Origin: an uncultured Lachnospiraceae bacterium
GTDB taxonomy: Bacteria > Bacillota > Clostridia > Lachnospirales > Lachnospiraceae
Reading direction: 5' to 3'
Assembly: GCA_910577645.1 (NCBI GenBank)
Contig: CAJTOL010000017.1
Location: 6,260-70,259 of the forward strand
DNA: 64,000 bases
Of this stretch, positions 32,514-41,900 are shown piece after piece; the stretch's first letter is position 1; each line of letters begins with the position of its first letter. A model generated the notes under the pieces. It saw only the letters and a program-made list of their open reading frames with translations. It made no database searches and was not told the origin of the DNA. The translations under genes were made by a program, and so were the position numbers.

Positions 32514-34724
32514 TTAACACAGACAGGATCGGCTGCTGCCTGGCTCTCCTTCTATAAAGCAGCTTCCTTCTCCTTCAAACATCAGGCTGAGCCTGTGAAG
32601 AGCCCTGGTACATTCTACGTAGAGAAGGTTTTTATCATCTGGACTATAATAATTTTCTGCATCCCCATCACACACCATAACCGCGTCAAACTCCAGTCCC
32701 TTTGCCAGGCAAACCGGCATAAGGAAGGTTCCCTTAATGCTTTCTGTGTCCTGATCGGTCCTGAGCTGTACGGCTATTCTGGATTTTAAATCCTCGTATA
32801 ACCTGGCCGCATTTTTTTGAGTTTTGCATATGAGACATATAGTCTCCAGTCCTTTTTCCCGGCAAATGGATACCTCCTGTACAATTTCCTGCAGCAGCTC
32901 CTCATGGGAGGCGGCAGAAACGATCTTGGGCTGGTCGCCGCTTCGGTTAAAGCTTTCCACATTCAGCTCTTGTTTTAAAAACTGCTGGCTGAATTTAAGG
33001 ATTTCATTTGTACACCGGAAGCTTTTATTTAAAGTAACCAGGGTTGACTTCTTTTTTTCTAAAATCTCCTGTATTTGCTCATATAATGACAGGGTTTCGC
33101 TCTTTCCCAGTGTTTGGCAGATATCTCCCAAAACAGTAAATTTCCCGTTTGGAAAAAGCATACGGAATACTACATATTGAAGAGGATAATAGTCCTGAGC
33201 TTCATCAATAACCACCTGGCGGATATTCCGGTATTCCCCTGTTCCATAAAGCTTTAAATACAAATAAGCCGCAGCAATGGCATCATCATAATATACACGG
33301 CCTGACTGAAGATTTTCCCTGGTGTATTCTGCAATATTTTCAGCCATCTGCCGCGCTTTGTCATTTCTCAGCCAATTATTTTTCCAGTCTTCCAGAAAGC
33401 TTTCTTCCAGGAACAATTTTCCATACAAATCTACAACGTCAATCCGGCAAAACTTTTGTATCTGCTCCTTTACCTGCCTGCGTCCTTCCCTATCTTCCCT
33501 CTTTTTAGCTGTTCCGAAAATGCGTTCCAAAACGTAGTCTTCCACCTGCTCAAGCCGCACTCCAAGGGGGACATCCGGCCTTCTCAATATCCACGCCTGC
33601 AGTTCTTCTCCTGTAATCACCTGCTGTCCATGATAGGAAATATCCCCAAATTTCATCCAAACCATAGGAATTTCCAACACAAAACGATCCAGAATTTCCT
33701 GAAAAACTTTTGAGGTTTTAAATTCCATACTGGCTTTTACCAGTTCTTTATAGGAGTTATTGGTAACTGCCTGCTCCAGAAATTCATTTTTAGGCTGAAG
33801 CTTCTTTCCCTGAAGCAATGTTTTTAAAAGATCATCAAATACAATCGAGTGAATATCTTCTTCCCCAAGCTCGGGAAGGACATCTGAAATATACTGTTCA
33901 AAGGTGTTGTTGGGAGAAATAATCAAGATATTGTCGGAAGAAAGTTTTGCCTGCTGCAGGCCCTGATACATCAAATATGCGGCCCGGTGAAGGGCAATGG
34001 AAGTTTTTCCGCTTCCTGCGATTCCCTGTACCATCAAAAGGTCGCTTCCCATATCCCGAATCACCGTATCCTGTTCCTTTTGGATAGTCTCTACCACTGC
34101 TTTCATTTTGGGGGAAGTGTTTTTTGACAGTAACTGCCGCAAAAATTCATCGCTGATATTTCTGTCTGTATCAAAATAGTATTGCAGCTTTTGATTTTTA
34201 ATCTCATATTGCCGCTTTAATGTAACGGTTCCGTCTATCCGTCCTCCTGCCGCATCATAACAGGCAGGCCCTGTCATAAAACGGTAAAAAACGCTGGCAA
34301 TCGGGGAACGCCAGTCATAAACCAGAATTTCCCTGGAGGTCTTTTTACTTAGAGATGACCGGCCAATATAGATTTCTTCCGGCGACTCTTCCTCTTCAAA
34401 TTGAAAATCGATTCTGGCAAAATAAGGGTGTTCTATAATATTCTCCAGGCGGCGTATGTTTCGTATCTCTTCTTCATAGTCTGCAATACTCTCTGTAACA
34501 GGATCATGCAGCTGGTTCAGCTCCACCAATGCCTCAAAATCGTCTGAGCTGTAAAGATTGGTAAAGCCATGGGAAGAATCCTCAAATACTGCCTTTTTCG
34601 CTTCTGTAATTCCCGCCTTCTTTTCCTCTGCTGCTTTCCTTGCCTGCCGCAGCTGTTCGTTTGCAGCGGCAATGGTTTCTTCCAAACGGTTCTCTTCGTA
34701 CATCTGTTCAGACTGATTATTCAA
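32514..34724 (-). CDS. helD: HelD-like RNA polymerase recycling ATPase (UvrD-type helicase fold)
   Basis: The 736-residue protein has the HelD layout: an N-terminal coiled coil (about 8-45, EENRLEETIAAANEQLRQARKA) that in B. subtilis inserts into the polymerase channel, then a split superfamily-1 ATPase with P-loop GIAGSGKT (234-241), DEAQDY Walker B and LNKSFRCT helicase motif. HelD releases stalled core polymerase from nucleic acid. The start is TTG 34724, preceded by GGAGG at a nine-base spacing. It stands alone. In some Firmicutes HelD relatives contribute to rifamycin tolerance; that is not shown here. Confidence 0.88.
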   Translation of the reverse strand: MNNQSEQMYEENRLEETIAAANEQLRQARKAAEEKKAGITEAKKAVFEDSSHGFTNLYSSDDFEALVELNQLHDPVTESIADYEEEIRNIRRLENIIEHPYFARIDFQFEEEESPEEIYIGRSSLSKKTSREILVYDWRSPIASVFYRFMTGPACYDAAGGRIDGTVTLKRQYEIKNQKLQYYFDTDRNISDEFLRQLLSKNTSPKMKAVVETIQKEQDTVIRDMGSDLLMVQGIAGSGKTSIALHRAAYLMYQGLQQAKLSSDNILIISPNNTFEQYISDVLPELGEEDIHSIVFDDLLKTLLQGKKLQPKNEFLEQAVTNNSYKELVKASMEFKTSKVFQEILDRFVLEIPMVWMKFGDISYHGQQVITGEELQAWILRRPDVPLGVRLEQVEDYVLERIFGTAKKREDREGRRQVKEQIQKFCRIDVVDLYGKLFLEESFLEDWKNNWLRNDKARQMAENIAEYTRENLQSGRVYYDDAIAAAYLYLKLYGTGEYRNIRQVVIDEAQDYYPLQYVVFRMLFPNGKFTVLGDICQTLGKSETLSLYEQIQEILEKKKSTLVTLNKSFRCTNEILKFSQQFLKQELNVESFNRSGDQPKIVSAASHEELLQEIVQEVSICREKGLETICLICKTQKNAARLYEDLKSRIAVQLRTDQDTESIKGTFLMPVCLAKGLEFDAVMVCDGDAENYYSPDDKNLLYVECTRALHRLSLMFEGEGSCFIEGEPGSSRSCLC

Positions 34725-34920
34725 TACAACATTCCTCCATATTCTCTTATCTTCTACAGGGCGTCATCTGGTACTTCTTATCCGGCGCAGACAGGCAAGA
34801 AGCTGCCCTGCCGGAACTGTTACATAAATTTAACACAAGCGCCACTGTAAAACCAGTCTTGTTATTGAGAAATTGGTGTGGTATGATGAGGGTGAGGGGA
34901 TTAAAAATAGCGTTACCCCT
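34725..34920. other. Gap with HelD promoter region and a GC-rich dyad
   Basis: The 196-base gap contains GGGTGAGGGG...CCCCTCTACCC at about 34889-34925, an inverted repeat that overlaps the stop codon of the TfoX-C-like gene. It lacks a T run. The HelD promoter must lie here on the minus strand but was not resolved. Confidence 0.35.
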
Positions 34921-35199
34921 CTACCCACTGAGAATGTTCTTATTCTCTTCAAAAAAATCGCTAAATTCTTTTAGCTCTTTTTTCCGGTTCTCTGAAAGGC
35001 TGTTGAACTCCATATTGCAAATTGCTCCCTCTAATGCGTACAGATGTACCAGGCAGACCTGCGGATATGTTTCCTTTAGTTTTAAAAATGCCTGCTCAGC
35101 GCCTAACCGGGTAAGTTCCTCCGGTGAATCAATCCCAACAGAGAGCAGTTTTTTAGCCATTTCCTTACCGATATTCATCATAGATGTTAACTCCGCCAT
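34921..35199 (-). CDS. TfoX/Sxy C-terminal-domain protein
   Basis: The 92-residue protein is a stand-alone TfoX_C domain, a helix-hairpin-helix-like fold: LTSMMNIGKEMAKKLLSVGIDSPEELTRLGAEQAFLKL. In competence regulators this domain follows an N-terminal domain that is absent here, and small stand-alone versions are common in Firmicutes with unknown roles. The start is ATG 35199, with AAGGAG upstream; the longer upstream frame overlaps the oxidoreductase gene and has no family content. It probably shares a transcript with that gene. Confidence 0.8.
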   Translation of the reverse strand: MAELTSMMNIGKEMAKKLLSVGIDSPEELTRLGAEQAFLKLKETYPQVCLVHLYALEGAICNMEFNSLSENRKKELKEFSDFFEENKNILSG

Positions 35200-35275
35200 A
35201 TTTTCTCCTTCCCGTTCTATCGGCGCGCCCGCCTGACAGTACGTCAGAATATATTCCGGCTGTGAAGCTTTTGTT

Positions 35276-36181
35276 TCACAACCGTTCTTCCCCCTTTGCT
35301 GCTGCCTGAATACCTGCGATTGCACCGTCGGCAACTGCTGTAGCCACTTGTCTCACTTTTTTTACACGAATATCTCCCGCCGCAAATACCCCGGGGATTT
35401 TCGTCTGCATAGAATCATCAACTGGAATATATCCCCCATCTAATCTCAATTCTGTGTACATCTGCGTATTCGGAACAATCCCTGCGTATACGAATACCCC
35501 GCACTCTGAATCTTTTACGATCTGCTTTTTTCCTGTTTTGTTATCTGTAAATTCAAGCGCTTCTACTGCTTCGCTGCCATATATAGCAGTAAGGCTTGAA
35601 TGTGGCATGATTTCAATATTTTCATGAGTAACTACTTTATCTCTGAATTCCTGTATACATGCAAGTTCCTCTTCCACACATACAATCATTACTTTTGCTG
35701 CTATGTCAGCCAGATAAAGTGCCTCCTTTACTGCTCCATCTGCTCCGCCAATGACATAAACATTCTTTCCTTTATAATCCATACCATCTTTAAGCGCGTT
35801 TAATCTGACTCCCTTCAGGCTTTCCCCCGGAATGTCCAGCATACGGCCAGAACCGCCATTTGCCAAAATTAACGTCTTTGATTCGTAACTTTCTTTGTTG
35901 GTCACTACTTTCTTTATTTCACCTGTAAGCTTTGTTTCTATCACAGTTTCATAACGAATCTCCACACCTGCCTTTAGCGCCTGCTCTTTCATTCGTTCCG
36001 CAAATGTATTGCCAGATTCTCCTTGCGCGACTGCTGTATAGTGGGTAACGGTAGATACTGTTCCTATTAAACCGCCTACCTGTCTTTTTTCCAGCACCAA
36101 AACTCTTTTTCCTCTGCTTTTTCCGTAAACAGCCGCACTGATACCGGCCGGGCCTGCGCCAATAATAATTATATCGTACAT
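35276..36181 (-). CDS. Thioredoxin-reductase-like FAD protein lacking the CxxC redox motif
   Basis: The 301-residue protein has the thioredoxin-reductase fold: FAD motif IIIGAGPAGISAAVYG (5-20), a second dinucleotide motif VIGGADGAVKEAL (143-155, GGADGA instead of the usual GGGDSA), and IPGVFAAGDIRVKKVRQVATAVADGAIA near the C-terminus. The segment that normally holds CATCDG reads RLNALKDG (127-134), so the redox disulfide is absent. This suggests a ferredoxin/flavodoxin-NADP reductase-like or other thiol-independent role. The start is ATG 36181, with AAGGAGG upstream. A second, broken copy lies at 47312-47801. Upstream on the plus strand lies the remnant of an AraC-type regulator gene like the intact one at 47909. 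Confidence 0.85.
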   Translation of the reverse strand: MYDIIIIGAGPAGISAAVYGKSRGKRVLVLEKRQVGGLIGTVSTVTHYTAVAQGESGNTFAERMKEQALKAGVEIRYETVIETKLTGEIKKVVTNKESYESKTLILANGGSGRMLDIPGESLKGVRLNALKDGMDYKGKNVYVIGGADGAVKEALYLADIAAKVMIVCVEEELACIQEFRDKVVTHENIEIMPHSSLTAIYGSEAVEALEFTDNKTGKKQIVKDSECGVFVYAGIVPNTQMYTELRLDGGYIPVDDSMQTKIPGVFAAGDIRVKKVRQVATAVADGAIAGIQAAAKGEERL

Positions 36182-36245
36182 TTCTGTAGCCTCCTTATTT
36201 CCTGTCAATTCAATCATTATTCCCAACCGCCCTTAAATTCATTCG

Positions 36246-36378
36246 TTTCTAAATTTTTCGTTGATAACCGGTAACTTTTCAGGTTTCTGTCATATTGGGG
36301 AATTTTGATTATACCTATTTTGTAGCAGGCGGAATCTGCAGGCAAGTCTAGCATATTATATGGGCGCAGACTTCCAAA
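36246..36378 (+). pseudogene. Remnant of the promoter and N-terminus of an AraC-type sensor gene
   Basis: Bases 36246-36286 align with 47810-47848 (for example TCTAAATTTTTCGTTGATAA against TCTAAATTTATCGTTGATAA), and 36289-36378 align with 47946-48036 (GATTATACCTATTTT, TGGGCGCAGACTTCC). These are the promoter and first transmembrane segment of the intact AraC-type gene. About 95 bases, including the start codon, are missing between the two blocks, the -10 is degraded, and the reading frame is broken. It diverges from the intact oxidoreductase gene, mirroring the arrangement at 47.3-48 kb. Confidence 0.8.
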
Positions 36379-36438
36379 TTAGACAGACTTGCGGATTTCC
36401 TTACTGATATGATCCTTTAAATAAGTAAATGTGTTTTC

Positions 36439-36822
36439 TTACTTTATTTTTTCTTTTATTATTAAAACAGTTTCTTCAATAGATAAATCCGTGGTATCTA
36501 TAACATTGAGTTCGTAATTATCCTGTGCGGTTTTCACCCAAGGGTCTAAAAACCAGGGGCCGATGATCCCGTCTACCATTACATCATATCCTCCCCGCAC
36601 GTAGCGTTTCGCTGCTTCTAAAAAGGCTTCGATAACCATTAGATTTTGTTCCTGGGATTCCGGTAAATACGGCGGAATTGCGCCCTTGAAGAGGTAATGG
36701 TAGAAGTCGTCTGTGTGCATATGTACAGACTTGGTTAAACTGGATTCTCTCGCAAGTATGGATGCGGTTGTGATTTTCCGATTCCAGGTGTTCCGATAAT
36801 GATAACGATTCTTCCTTGTTTT
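36439..36822 (-). pseudogene. Decayed P-loop kinase (AAA_33/zeta-like)
   Basis: On the minus strand the sequence reads RIVIIIGTPGIGKS at about 36775-36815, then shifts frame by one base into TTASILARESSLTKSVHMHT and DDFYHYLFKGAIPPYLPE, a P-loop kinase of the kind that phosphorylates small molecules. A second lesion lies near the end: after WVKTAQDNYE the frame jumps to the family's C-terminal helix (NVIDTTDLSIEETVLIIKEKI), implying an internal in-frame deletion. No start codon is evident. It begins about 10 bases past the KAP NTPase stop. Confidence 0.7.
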
Positions 36823-36831
36823 ATTCCTTTT

Positions 36832-38790
36832 CTATTTTTTATAGTCTTCTGCATAAGCAGACTCAAATGAGCGCTTCGCTTTTTCTAAATCATTAATTAG
36901 CAATTTCATTCCATATCTTTTTATCAAATCCTCAATATTATTACTATCTCCTAAGCTCTCAAGGATTTTTTCTACTGTTTCAATATCGGATTCTATGCCT
37001 TCTCTAATACCCTCTCTCCGTAAAGCATACAGCAAAAAATTTCTAAAATAATATAAATTCTCTGCATCTGAGTTTTGAATTATTTGTGTCCATTTACCTG
37101 CTTCTATACCTAAAAACACTCCTCTTTTCCAATATTTTTTTGTTTCATTTGTTAATACATAGTTATATAATAATCTTCCCCACTCTTCTCTTTTCTCAAG
37201 AATATTCTCAATAGTTTCATTCCTAATTGGGCATTCTATACTCTCTAATTCGCGATTGATACTTATTACTAATTGCTTGTATTCATCAACGAATTCTATA
37301 TCTTCAATCATATACCATTCCTCTGAGAGAAGTTCGTTTTTCTGCTTCAAATCTTTTTTAATGCACTCAACTGCTTGAGAAAGTGATTGCTCTGAAACTC
37401 CAAGATGTTGCAATTGCATCAGTACTAATAATATCTTTCTATACGAATTTTCATGATACCCTCCCCCTTCCAATTTCCGTATAATTTCGCCAATTATTTT
37501 TTCTGCCTGTACTTGTGTCATTATATACCATTTATTATATAATTGGTTTAGAGGATCATCAGCTGGCAATTTCTCAAATAATTCTTCTTTAATGTACTGG
37601 CCGATTTCTTTCTCTAATACATCCAGTTCAAGGTTACTGTTTTCAACATATTCTTTAATTGATTGAAGTCTAAGCTTTTTACCATATACTGGGTTTTCAG
37701 TTTCATTTACATTTGCTTTAAACTCAACACATATATCAAAGCAATTTTGAACTATAAATTTCAGTGTCTCATTTTTATAGTTCTTGTCTATGTTAATTTG
37801 ATCCAGCTTAGGATACAGATATTCTATCTTAGACAAAAAAAATTGAAATGTTCTAAAATTTAGATGATCATATTCCTCCATTTTATTTATAAAGTTCCGG
37901 ACATTTCCATTTAAGTGTTCCTGCAACTGTTTGTCCCCTTTAAAGTCACTAATCAAACGATGCATAATTGCTGAACTGTCAGGATTGTAGTGAATTATCA
38001 CACCAATTAGCTTTTCACGAATCCTTTTGTACTGTTCATCCCATTCTGCATCGAAAAAAATTTTACTTCTCCTTCGTTCTAATTCATCAAGAGAAAACTC
38101 TTTTATCGGTTTATTTATCTTTTCTGCAATTCCAAAAGGCTCCTTATCTGGAATTAAAATATTAGCTTGAGCAGCCACCAAATTCTGCCATTCTCTATAT
38201 TCCCGTTTTTTCAACTGCCCTATTTCTTTTTCATTTGCAACTAAAATAACTTTCGCACTCTCATGTTCCACTAAACTGTTAATATATCCCAAAATATCGT
38301 TAATTGGACAATCACATCGTTCCAGGTCGTCAAAAATAAAAATGTGTTTATTAAGTGAGACAAATTCTGCAACCATTTCAAAATCTTTCCCCGCAAAGCC
38401 AACCTTTTGCATAACAGTTCCAACCAACTTTTTGGTCATAGTTAGAACAACTCTTTGACTTTTTTCTCTTTTTTCTGCCATTTCACCATACACTGTTTTT
38501 GTTGGAATATTCGTCTGTACCTGCTCTTTCAATTCAAAAATTTTTTTATCTAAAATACTCCAGTATACATTCTTCTCTACATCCTCTACCGACTCACATC
38601 CGTATAATGAAATATATTTAATATCTCTCCTCCTATTTTTTTCCTCGTATTCTTTAATAGCTGATGTTAAATCATGTAAAACAAAGTGCGTTTTTCCGCA
38701 TCCCCAGTTTCCATCAATCATTATCGCGTATCTATAATTTTCGTCTTCCAAATACCGTTTCACTTCATTAATAATTTGCTCACTCTGCAT
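36832..38790 (-). CDS. KAP-family P-loop NTPase
   Basis: The 652-residue protein has a KAP-type NTPase domain in about the first 300 residues: Walker A GNWGCGKT (27-34), Walker B IFIFDDLERC (150-159), and KVILVANEKEI, a sensor-like strand. No transmembrane insertion is obvious. The C-terminal half is helical. KAP NTPases occur in plasmid- and phage-exclusion contexts such as PifA. The ATG follows GAGGTAG. It lies 114 bases downstream of the 1238-residue unknown gene on the same strand, so the two may be one unit. Codon use is AT-rich compared with the metabolic genes, in line with transfer. Confidence 0.85.
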   Translation of the reverse strand: MQSEQIINEVKRYLEDENYRYAIMIDGNWGCGKTHFVLHDLTSAIKEYEEKNRRRDIKYISLYGCESVEDVEKNVYWSILDKKIFELKEQVQTNIPTKTVYGEMAEKREKSQRVVLTMTKKLVGTVMQKVGFAGKDFEMVAEFVSLNKHIFIFDDLERCDCPINDILGYINSLVEHESAKVILVANEKEIGQLKKREYREWQNLVAAQANILIPDKEPFGIAEKINKPIKEFSLDELERRRSKIFFDAEWDEQYKRIREKLIGVIIHYNPDSSAIMHRLISDFKGDKQLQEHLNGNVRNFINKMEEYDHLNFRTFQFFLSKIEYLYPKLDQINIDKNYKNETLKFIVQNCFDICVEFKANVNETENPVYGKKLRLQSIKEYVENSNLELDVLEKEIGQYIKEELFEKLPADDPLNQLYNKWYIMTQVQAEKIIGEIIRKLEGGGYHENSYRKILLVLMQLQHLGVSEQSLSQAVECIKKDLKQKNELLSEEWYMIEDIEFVDEYKQLVISINRELESIECPIRNETIENILEKREEWGRLLYNYVLTNETKKYWKRGVFLGIEAGKWTQIIQNSDAENLYYFRNFLLYALRREGIREGIESDIETVEKILESLGDSNNIEDLIKRYGMKLLINDLEKAKRSFESAYAEDYKK

Positions 38791-38904
38791 ATCTACCTCA
38801 ATTCCTCTCTAATCAAAGCAAACTTTCTTTGTTGCTGATAAAATCACTTTTTCTTTTAAAATTCATGCCTTTTCTTACCTCATTGCAAAAATCCTCTTTT
38901 GGTT

Positions 38905-41900
38905 TCAATATCCATTTTCCGCCTCCACACGTTCCTCCTTTGAGTAAATTTCATATTCCTTAGCCAGACCATAATAGATTTCCGCAGTTTTGGGATATTT
39001 CATACTTAAAAAATCTGCATTATCTCGATATTTCTCTGCAATTCGCCGTTCCGATTTTCCCGCATCCGGAGTGAAACCCCCTCTTTTATTGAAAATAGCA
39101 GTTCTATATTCCCTAATGAAACTATCGTCGGCATCTCTTTCAATCACGCACCTAACCGCTTCACATGGCTCATAGCCGTCCTTTCCCTTTGGGGAAAATG
39201 CAAATAATCTCCCCATCAAAGAACTATAAAGATTAGATTGTCTCGACTCTGCAAGCAATATTTTAAATTTATCTGTCCATGCCTGCAATTTCTCAATATT
39301 TACCTCATCATTTTCCTCAGCAGGACAAAACTTGGCCTTGCGGTAAAATGCGTAAAGATTGCTTATATAGGACTTCTCTTTTTCTGATTTATTTTGCCGT
39401 TCTTCTCCCTGATGCCTGAAGATTATGGATACTATTTGCGAAAATATTTCCGGAGATCTTTTTACCTCTCTCTGAAAACATCTCATTCTTGTCCAATCCA
39501 GTACATTCATAAAAATCATTTCCAAAGCTGCAATTGCCATGCATTTTTCTTGATCCTCAATAAAGGCTTCCTGAACAGGCTGCAGCAAATTTTCAAGATA
39601 AAAATCTACCGTTTGAATATCCTGAGAACGCCTTATTTTTTCAATGCCGTTTAGATAACCATAAATCTGTTCTGCAGAAAAGGGCTTATTTTGATTAATC
39701 GTATACAAAAGCTTCAGATATTCCTGCATAGTGCCATATTTCCGACATTCTGATATTGCCCATTCTTCATGATGGGCAGGATGTCTTCCCGAGTTCTCCC
39801 AGAACCTATATTTAAATCTTTCTTCCGCCTCTGAAATCAGCGGTAATTCAGATGTTCTAAATGCCTCTATCTCATATAGCTGCACAATAAAGTCCTCTTT
39901 GCACTGATAGAAATTTGCAAGCCGGAAACACTTTTCAAAAATATCCTTGTTAAAATCCTCTGCTGCCCACAAATAGTCTAAAGCCATTCTTCCTGAAATC
40001 TGTTTTTTTAAAAGCAGCTCATAGATATTAATATCAAATCTTCCTTCAGACCAATATCTCATTAATGCTCTTCCCAGAGAGTTTCTTTCATATTCTGCAC
40101 AAATTTTTGCAAGTATATCTAAGCTGCAGCGATTCTCCCGAAACTCTTTTATTTTTTCCCGGACGGTCCTCTCCTCTTCCTTCTCATTAATTTCGCGCTT
40201 TCCTTCCTGATCGTATGGAACCGGATTTAGCAATGGAAAGTCCCTGCCTGAATTAAATAAGTACAGATATTCATATTCTGGAGTTGTTATTGTAATTTCT
40301 GACAGCAATTGCTCATAGGACGCTATTTCATCCTCCCTCATGGCCCATTCCGCTGAAGCAAAATATCGATGGCGGTAAATCAAACCGCGAATAGAATTTT
40401 TTATTTGTATTACTTCTGTATCCGACATCTGGGCACATTCATATAGTAATTTATCAAATATTTCCTCCCGCAATTGTTGGCTTACATTGGAAGAAAATTT
40501 CAACATTTTTTCCCAGCGCTCTACAGAAAAGTCCATATGTTTCAGCAGAATTTGCAAATAAGCAGCTGTTAATGCATAGATCTCCTTCCATGCTGCAGGT
40601 TTCGCATCATTGTGATCCCGGTATTTGGGAGTTTCCAGCGTTCCTACAATCGTAGAAAAATTCCCCGGCAAGGCATTGTATATAAATTCCCACCCATTCC
40701 GATCTAGTTCAAGAGCAAGCTCCGCCGCCTGAATTTTGTCTTTTAAAGAATCCAAAGCAGAAAAATTATAGCCAGGGAAGTACACCTTTGCAAGAATATC
40801 CTTAGGAGAGTTAGACTTATACCCAAAAGAACGGTCATCTAGCTGCAACAGCCACTTTAATGCCCTTGATGCATATTCTCTCTGAGTTAAAAATTGTTCG
40901 ATCCCCCACAAAATATTGATATATTCATTTCTTTCAAATAAACCATCCCCCGATTGAAATTCAAATAAATCCAGCAGCCCGGTATTCTTGTTTAGCTCGG
41001 ACTCCAAGCGTCTTAGGACGGATTTGGGGGATACCTCGCATAGATTCGTAAAGAATGCAGAGATGTATTTCCATTGGACAACGCTCTGCACATAACCCAA
41101 AATTCTGTCAACCAAGGAATCTAATTCGCTTTGACACTCTTCATCACTGCGGTAGAAGCCTTTCATAATTAAAGTTCGAATCATCCCGGTTCTTATTGTT
41201 CCTGACCAGAATAATTTTTCTCCTTTAAATTGCGCTAACAGTTTCTCCTGTGCAGAATAAGTAAACAAAGCTTCGGATTCATTTAAAACCTCAATAAACA
41301 GTTCTGTAAATTGTTTCCATAAAGGTTCTTCTGTAGAAATTGTCATACAATCCCATGTATTTTCAACACAGGCAAGGCAATACATTACTTCCTGATTTTT
41401 ACGTACTTTATGGATAAATGGATCCTCGCCGGCTGTAAAAGGTAATAAGATTTCAATGAACTTCTCATATTTCAGGCCACTGAGAGTTTCTATAATGGCT
41501 TTATCCCCTTCCGCTTCTGTCCATTGCCCCAGAAGAAGGCAGGTTTTTTTTACCTGTTCCGGGATTTCGGTTAACCACAAAGGAGTTTTAAGATATGCGC
41601 CATTAAATATTTTTTTCTTCATAGGTACATATAGGCCATGAGTCTCCGCCACAAGTCTGCCAGCTTCGTTTATATCCATTCCCGCGCTGGACAAAGCATG
41701 TACTATTGTGGCATGAGTTCTCGGTCTGAAAGTTAACGCCTTATGGGAAAAAACCGGCATCTCTTCAGAATATATAAAAATATTTGTATTTCCATCTATA
41801 GCTGTTATTTCATCTTTATAGAACCTGGGAATATATATGTGGCCAACCGCTGATATTTTTCGGAGCCTCTCCCAATCCTCATAACTCTCAACAACAAAAA

